Source: Acidobacteriaceae bacterium (lineage in GTDB: Bacteria; Acidobacteriota; Terriglobia; Terriglobales; Acidobacteriaceae). Taken from it: a stretch of DNA of 9,262 bases. Positions within the stretch are counted from its first letter, which is position 1. Each line of letters starts with the position of its first letter. Made by a program: the position numbers and the translations under genes. Positions 6,758-9,262 of the stretch are shown in pieces. The notes under the pieces are model-generated. The model saw only the letters and a program-made list of their open reading frames with translations, had not been told where the DNA came from and ran no database searches. The stretch is taken from NCBI GenBank assembly GCA_003162255.1, contig PMMJ01000156.1, forward strand, positions 497 to 9,758. The letters run 5' to 3'.

Positions 6758-6788
6758 GCATGACCCAGGAGGTCGGTGGTTCTCATGC
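6758..6788 (+). other. Hairpin just after the intron-like core, possible P9.1
   Basis: GCATGA (6758-6763) pairs perfectly with TCATGC (6783-6788); an alternative inner GACC/GGTC pairing (6762-6765/6771-6774) competes with it. Its place directly 3' of P9 would suit a peripheral helix of a group I intron. It could also be an unrelated structure in the leader of the antiporter gene. Confidence 0.3.
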
Positions 6789-6834
6789 TCGGATTGCTCG
6801 ACATCCATTGACCCGGCCTGTGTGATGAATGGCG

Positions 6835-6864
6835 TTGACTTCGGCAGGCACTTTTTGCTGTACT
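6835..6864 (+). promoter_or_regulatory. Candidate promoter for the antiporter-UspA operon
   Basis: TTGACT (6835-6840) matches the sigma-70 -35 at 5 of 6 positions; TGTACT (6859-6864) matches the -10 at 4 of 6 with an 18-base spacer. Transcription from here would give a leader of roughly 145 bases that excludes the intron-like RNA but includes the hairpins at 6879-6896 and 6947-6990. If this promoter is real, the antiporter does not depend on transcription through the intron-like element. Confidence 0.38.
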
Positions 6865-6878
6865 TAAACTGTTAACCA

Positions 6879-6896
6879 CGGTGAAGGAGTTCACCG
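6879..6896. promoter_or_regulatory. Inverted repeat CGGTGAA-GGAG-TTCACCG
   Basis: A perfect 7-bp inverted repeat with a 4-base centre, 15 bases downstream of the candidate promoter. It could be an operator for a dimeric repressor or a small RNA hairpin at the start of the leader. It is not followed by a T-run, so it is not an intrinsic terminator. Confidence 0.32.
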
Positions 6897-6946
6897 CCAA
6901 CCGCTGTCCCAATTCTTAAGCCGGAACAGCTGATGACTCCTGACAA

Positions 6947-6990
6947 GCGGATTGTTTTGTCACGGAATCATAGTGCCGGCAACGATCCGC
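6947..6990 (+). promoter_or_regulatory. Long stem-loop in the antiporter leader
   Basis: GCGGATTGTT (6947-6956) pairs with AACGATCCGC (6981-6990) over 10 bp with a single U-G, and a CAC/GTG pair (6961-6963/6973-6975) sits inside. AAAAACTAG follows, and the ribosome-binding site GAGGTGG (7002-7008) comes 11 bases after the stem. The position suggests a 5' leader structure affecting translation or RNA stability. It does not match a riboswitch I know and is not a terminator on either strand. Confidence 0.4.
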
Positions 6991-7014
6991 AAAAACTAGT
7001 CGAGGTGGCGCTTC

Positions 7015-8229
7015 ATGGAGAACGTGTGGGTATTGGCCGCTGTTTGGGTCGGCCTCGCCTTGATCGCGACGCTGGTTGCCATCTGGTTCCGGATCTCCAC
7101 TGCCCTGAGTGAAATTGTCGTCGGCACTGTGGCCCAGTTGGTGATCGGTGCTCTTTTCGTGCACGCCGAACTCGGAGGGAAAACAAGTTGGATTAGCTTT
7201 CTCGCCGGCACGGGCGCCATTGTGCTTACGTTTCTGGCCGGGGCCGAGCTCGATCCCCAGATCTTCCGGACGAAATGGAAAGAAGCCACCGTCGTCGGGC
7301 TTGTCGGTTTTTTCGGTCCGTTTCTGGGCTGCACGGCAGTTGCCCGCTACATCCTGCATTGGTCCGGACGATCGAGCTGGCTGGCGGGCGTCGCCCTTTC
7401 GACTACTTCCGTGGCAGTGGTCTACGCCGTGATGTTGGAGCTGGGTTTTAACGTTACGGATTTCGGAAAGGCGGTGCTGGCCGCCTGCTTCATCAACGAT
7501 CTCGGAACCGTGATTGCTCTGGGAATGATCTTCTCGCCGTTTACGATCAAGACGCTCATTTTCGTGGTCGTCAGCGTGGTTGTCTTCACTGTCCTTCCTT
7601 TTCTGACGCCGCGCTTCTTCAAAAAATATGGAGGGCGTGTTTCCGAACTGGAAGCCAAATACTTGCTCTTCCTGCTGTTCGCAATGGGAGGGTTGGCAGT
7701 CTGGTCCGGCAGCGAAGCAGTCTTGCCGGCCTACATCATTGGAATGGTGCTGGCTGGCAGCGTGGGCAAGGATCACATTCTTATCCGGCGACTTCGTACT
7801 CTGACGTTCGGATTGCTCACACCGTTTTACTTCATTCGGGCGGGATCGTTTGTCTCCGTGCCTGCTTTAATCGCGGCACCGCTTGTATTTGTTGCGTTGT
7901 TCTTCGCCAAGATGCTGTCGAAAGTGATTCCGCTGTACCCCACCGTGAAAGCATTTGACTATAAGAAGGAAGAGGGACTGTACTTCACGCTGATGATGTC
8001 TACCGGACTCACGTTTGGAACTATTTCCGCGCTGTTCGGCCTGAATCACGGTGTCATCACCCAGACGCAGTATTCGTATTTGGTCGCCACAGTGATTGGG
8101 AGTGCCGTGGTCCCCACTATGATCGCCAACGCATGGTTCATGCCGAGGCACTTGCTGGCACCTAAAGCAAAGGAAAAGTCGACGTTACCTCAACCTGCAA
8201 GCGAAAACGCAAATAAGGAGGGAGCATGA
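7015..8229 (+). CDS. CPA2-type cation/proton antiporter (404 aa)
   Basis: Inner-membrane transporter exchanging Na+ or K+ for protons. Around a dozen hydrophobic segments span residues 3-380, followed by a short polar tail (APKAKEKSTLPQPASENANKEGA). Family marks: LTFLAGAELD (71-80) after TM3; ALSTTSVAVVYAVMLELG (127-144), the unwound-helix Thr-Ser motif; FINDLGTVIALG (159-170) with Asn161-Asp162, the ion-binding pair; TPFYFIRAGSFVS (269-281); and LMMSTGLTFGTIS (326-338). The Asn-Asp pair, rather than Asp-Asp, is associated in this superfamily with electroneutral exchange. There is no C-terminal TrkA-N/RCK domain of the KefB/KefC kind, so ligand gating would have to come from elsewhere, possibly the coupled UspA protein. 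GAGGTGG lies 6 bases before the ATG. The end overlaps the next gene by ATGA. A large opposite-strand open frame (6916-7776) is a shadow of this gene. Confidence 0.9.
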   Translation: MENVWVLAAVWVGLALIATLVAIWFRISTALSEIVVGTVAQLVIGALFVHAELGGKTSWISFLAGTGAIVLTFLAGAELDPQIFRTKWKEATVVGLVGFFGPFLGCTAVARYILHWSGRSSWLAGVALSTTSVAVVYAVMLELGFNVTDFGKAVLAACFINDLGTVIALGMIFSPFTIKTLIFVVVSVVVFTVLPFLTPRFFKKYGGRVSELEAKYLLFLLFAMGGLAVWSGSEAVLPAYIIGMVLAGSVGKDHILIRRLRTLTFGLLTPFYFIRAGSFVSVPALIAAPLVFVALFFAKMLSKVIPLYPTVKAFDYKKEEGLYFTLMMSTGLTFGTISALFGLNHGVITQTQYSYLVATVIGSAVVPTMIANAWFMPRHLLAPKAKEKSTLPQPASENANKEGA

Positions 8230-8666
8230 CGGGAAAACGACAGAACGCGTATTTTCGGAAGCTGCTCGTGGGCTACGACGGGTCTCCACAGTCAGAAAAA
8301 GCGGTGGATGTGGCCTTCTCGTTGGCAGAGTGTCTGGATGCGACGGTACTGATCTTTGCGGTTGCACGGCCCCCTGAACCGTCGACTTCGGTCGAATTAG
8401 AAGCCGTACTGGACGACGCGAAGGAACACTTTGAAGAGGGATTCAAAAAGCTCATGGAAAAGGCCCGCGGGCGCGACCTCCACGTGAACACCGACATGGC
8501 GGTGGGTCATCCGGCAGAACAAATCATTCACCGGGCAGAAGTGGACGGCATTGATCTCATTATTTTGGGACGACGCGGGCGATCCATGATTTCACGGATG
8601 ATGCTGGGCTCAGTGTCCGAGCGAGCTTTGAGATATGCGCACTGTCCAGTGATGGTGGTTCACTGA
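8226..8666 (+). CDS. Universal stress protein, UspA family, ATP-binding type (146 aa)
   Basis: Single-domain cytosolic stress protein with a Rossmann-like fold. The first strand is FRKLLVGYDGSPQSEKAVDVAFSLA (Asp18 contacting nucleotide) and the C-terminal nucleotide motif G-x2-G-x9-G-S is complete: GRRG, nine residues, then GS in the segment LGRRGRSMISRMMLGSVSE, followed by HCPVMVVH. This marks the ATP-binding class rather than the nucleotide-free UspA class. Its ATG lies inside the end of the antiporter gene (ATGA overlap 8226-8229) with a strong AAGGAGG site 6 bases upstream, so it is translationally coupled to the antiporter. Usp proteins are known to act as partners or regulators of ion transporters; an ATP- or stress-dependent control of the antiporter is a reasonable inference. 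Confidence 0.93.
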   Translation: MTGKRQNAYFRKLLVGYDGSPQSEKAVDVAFSLAECLDATVLIFAVARPPEPSTSVELEAVLDDAKEHFEEGFKKLMEKARGRDLHVNTDMAVGHPAEQIIHRAEVDGIDLIILGRRGRSMISRMMLGSVSERALRYAHCPVMVVH

Positions 8667-8786
8667 AATTGACTCCGCGAAGAATGCAGGCTTTGTCGTT
8701 CACCAAGATGTGGGGAAAGACTTGATCACCGAACTTTAGACCGGCTCTGTTTAATGAAACTCATATAACTCATACAAAGGAGCCTT

Positions 8787-9148
8787 ATGTCGACGATAAA
8801 GAGCATTGATGTACTGGAAATTCTGGACTCGCGTGGAAATCCTACGATTGAAGTAAGCGTGACGCTGGAAATGCTTCGACCGGAAAACACGAGGCTGTCG
8901 AACTTCGCGATGGCGATAAAGGCCGCTACAACGGGAAAGGTGTTTTGAAGGCCGTTCATAACGTGATCAGTGTTATTCAATTCGCTGTAAAGGGGCTCAA
9001 CGCGGCAGACCAGAAATCTCTGGATGAAAAACTGATCGCGCTCGACGGGACACTGAACAAATCCAAACTCGGTGCGAACGCCATGCTCGGGGTGTCAATC
9101 GCGGCAGCAAAGGCTGATGCTGCAGATGGAGAAAGTGAGGAGATTTGA
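8787..9148 (+). pseudogene. eno: Enolase N-terminal fragment with internal deletion and frameshift
   Basis: Starts at ATG 8787 with a strong AAAGGAG site. The first 28 codons read MSTIKSIDVLEILDSRGNPT...VTLE, the start of phosphopyruvate hydratase. After 8870 the frame changes: two stray bases (8871-8872) and then ASTGKHEAVELRDGDKGRYN from 8873. Compared with E. coli enolase, 12 residues equivalent to 29-40 (ending in the SG of the SGAST loop) are missing, meaning a deletion of 34 bases. Homology then runs through LDGTLNKSKLGANAMLGVSI to about 9118, after which a few unrelated codons end at TGA 9148. Roughly 300 C-terminal residues, including nearly the whole catalytic barrel, are absent. It cannot make active enolase. 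The first frame would stop at TGA 8946-8948. The good ribosome-binding site suggests recent decay. It follows the UspA gene by 120 bases with no clear terminator. Confidence 0.88.
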
Positions 9149-9226
9149 ACATCGCAGTGTCGCTCAAGCCGCGCTGGACCTGGCAGGTGCGGTCGTGTCT
9201 CAACGCGCGCATTGGCAAGGGCTAAC

Positions 9227-9262
9227 ATGATGGCGGAATCTATCTTTGACCGTGAAGAGGAA
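9227..9262 (+). CDS. Possible start of a gene running off the right edge
   Basis: ATG 9227 (or ATG 9230) opens a frame MMAESIFDREEE that is still open at the window end. A weak AAGGG lies about 8 bases upstream. Twelve codons are too few to recognise a family. It is listed because the open frame, start and spacing are acceptable and because nothing else explains the stretch 9149-9262. Confidence 0.25.
   Translation, partial: MMAESIFDREEE

Noticed and set aside
6661..6790. ydaO-type c-di-AMP riboswitch
   Set aside because: GGGGGAAC, GGGTGAA, ACTCTCA and GTCAG recall this riboswitch and the downstream transporter would fit, but the conserved GTAGGG and the GCTAACC-containing closing segment with its P1 stem are missing, whereas the group I core pairings are complete.
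6753..6808. 3' half of an intron-interrupted tRNA
   Set aside because: GGTTC and a CCA are present, but no T-stem or acceptor pairing can be made and no matching 5' half with D-arm occurs upstream.
6916..7776. 286-residue minus-strand open frame
   Set aside because: It lies opposite the antiporter gene, is extremely rich in His, Gln and Arg with no family resemblance, and is a mirror effect of the real gene's codon use.

Overview
The window most resembles a soil Acidobacteriota chromosome. This is inferred from gene content, not from a marker gene: moderately GC-rich codon use, and a TIGR02999-type ECF sigma factor translationally coupled to a very large Ser/Thr kinase with STAND ATPase and TPR domains, an arrangement typical of Acidobacteria, Planctomycetes and relatives. 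There is no phage, IS element, CRISPR array, tRNA or rRNA that I can recognise.

Layout. 83-356 (-) is a DUF4242 gene broken by a single extra base. 661-1227 (-) encodes a small exported protein of unknown function, preceded by three similar copies of a ribosome-binding-site/start unit, the outermost of which would encode a 10-residue leader peptide. Divergent from it, 1561-2142 (sigma factor) and 2139-5456 (kinase-STAND-TPR) overlap by ATGA and form a signalling operon. 5523-5795 (-) is an intact paralogue of the broken DUF4242 gene, divergent from an OsmC-family peroxidase at 5909-6415. A 599-base gap (6416-7014) follows. Then come a CPA2-type cation/proton antiporter (7015-8229) and an ATP-binding-type UspA protein (8226-8666), again joined by ATGA, then a wrecked N-terminal piece of enolase (8787 to about 9118), and possibly the first codons of another gene at the right edge.

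The most notable feature is in the 599-base gap. Bases 6559-6750 can be folded by eye into the complete ordered core of a group I self-splicing intron (P2, P3, P4, P5, P6, P7 with its bulged A, P8, P9 with a GAAA loop), very like the subgroup IC3 introns of bacterial tRNA genes, yet no tRNA or rRNA exons flank it. It lies upstream of the antiporter-UspA operon, whose own leader carries a second long hairpin just before the ribosome-binding site. It may be an intron remnant, or a ribozyme-derived leader or free-standing RNA.

The genes read as a stress-response neighbourhood: peroxide detoxification (OsmC), ion/pH homeostasis (antiporter), universal stress protein, and a sigma factor whose region 2.2 lacks the usual acidic residues and has Ser/Thr instead, suggesting activation by its partner kinase rather than by an anti-sigma factor. 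The two DUF4242 copies and the enolase fragment show ongoing gene decay in the same interval.
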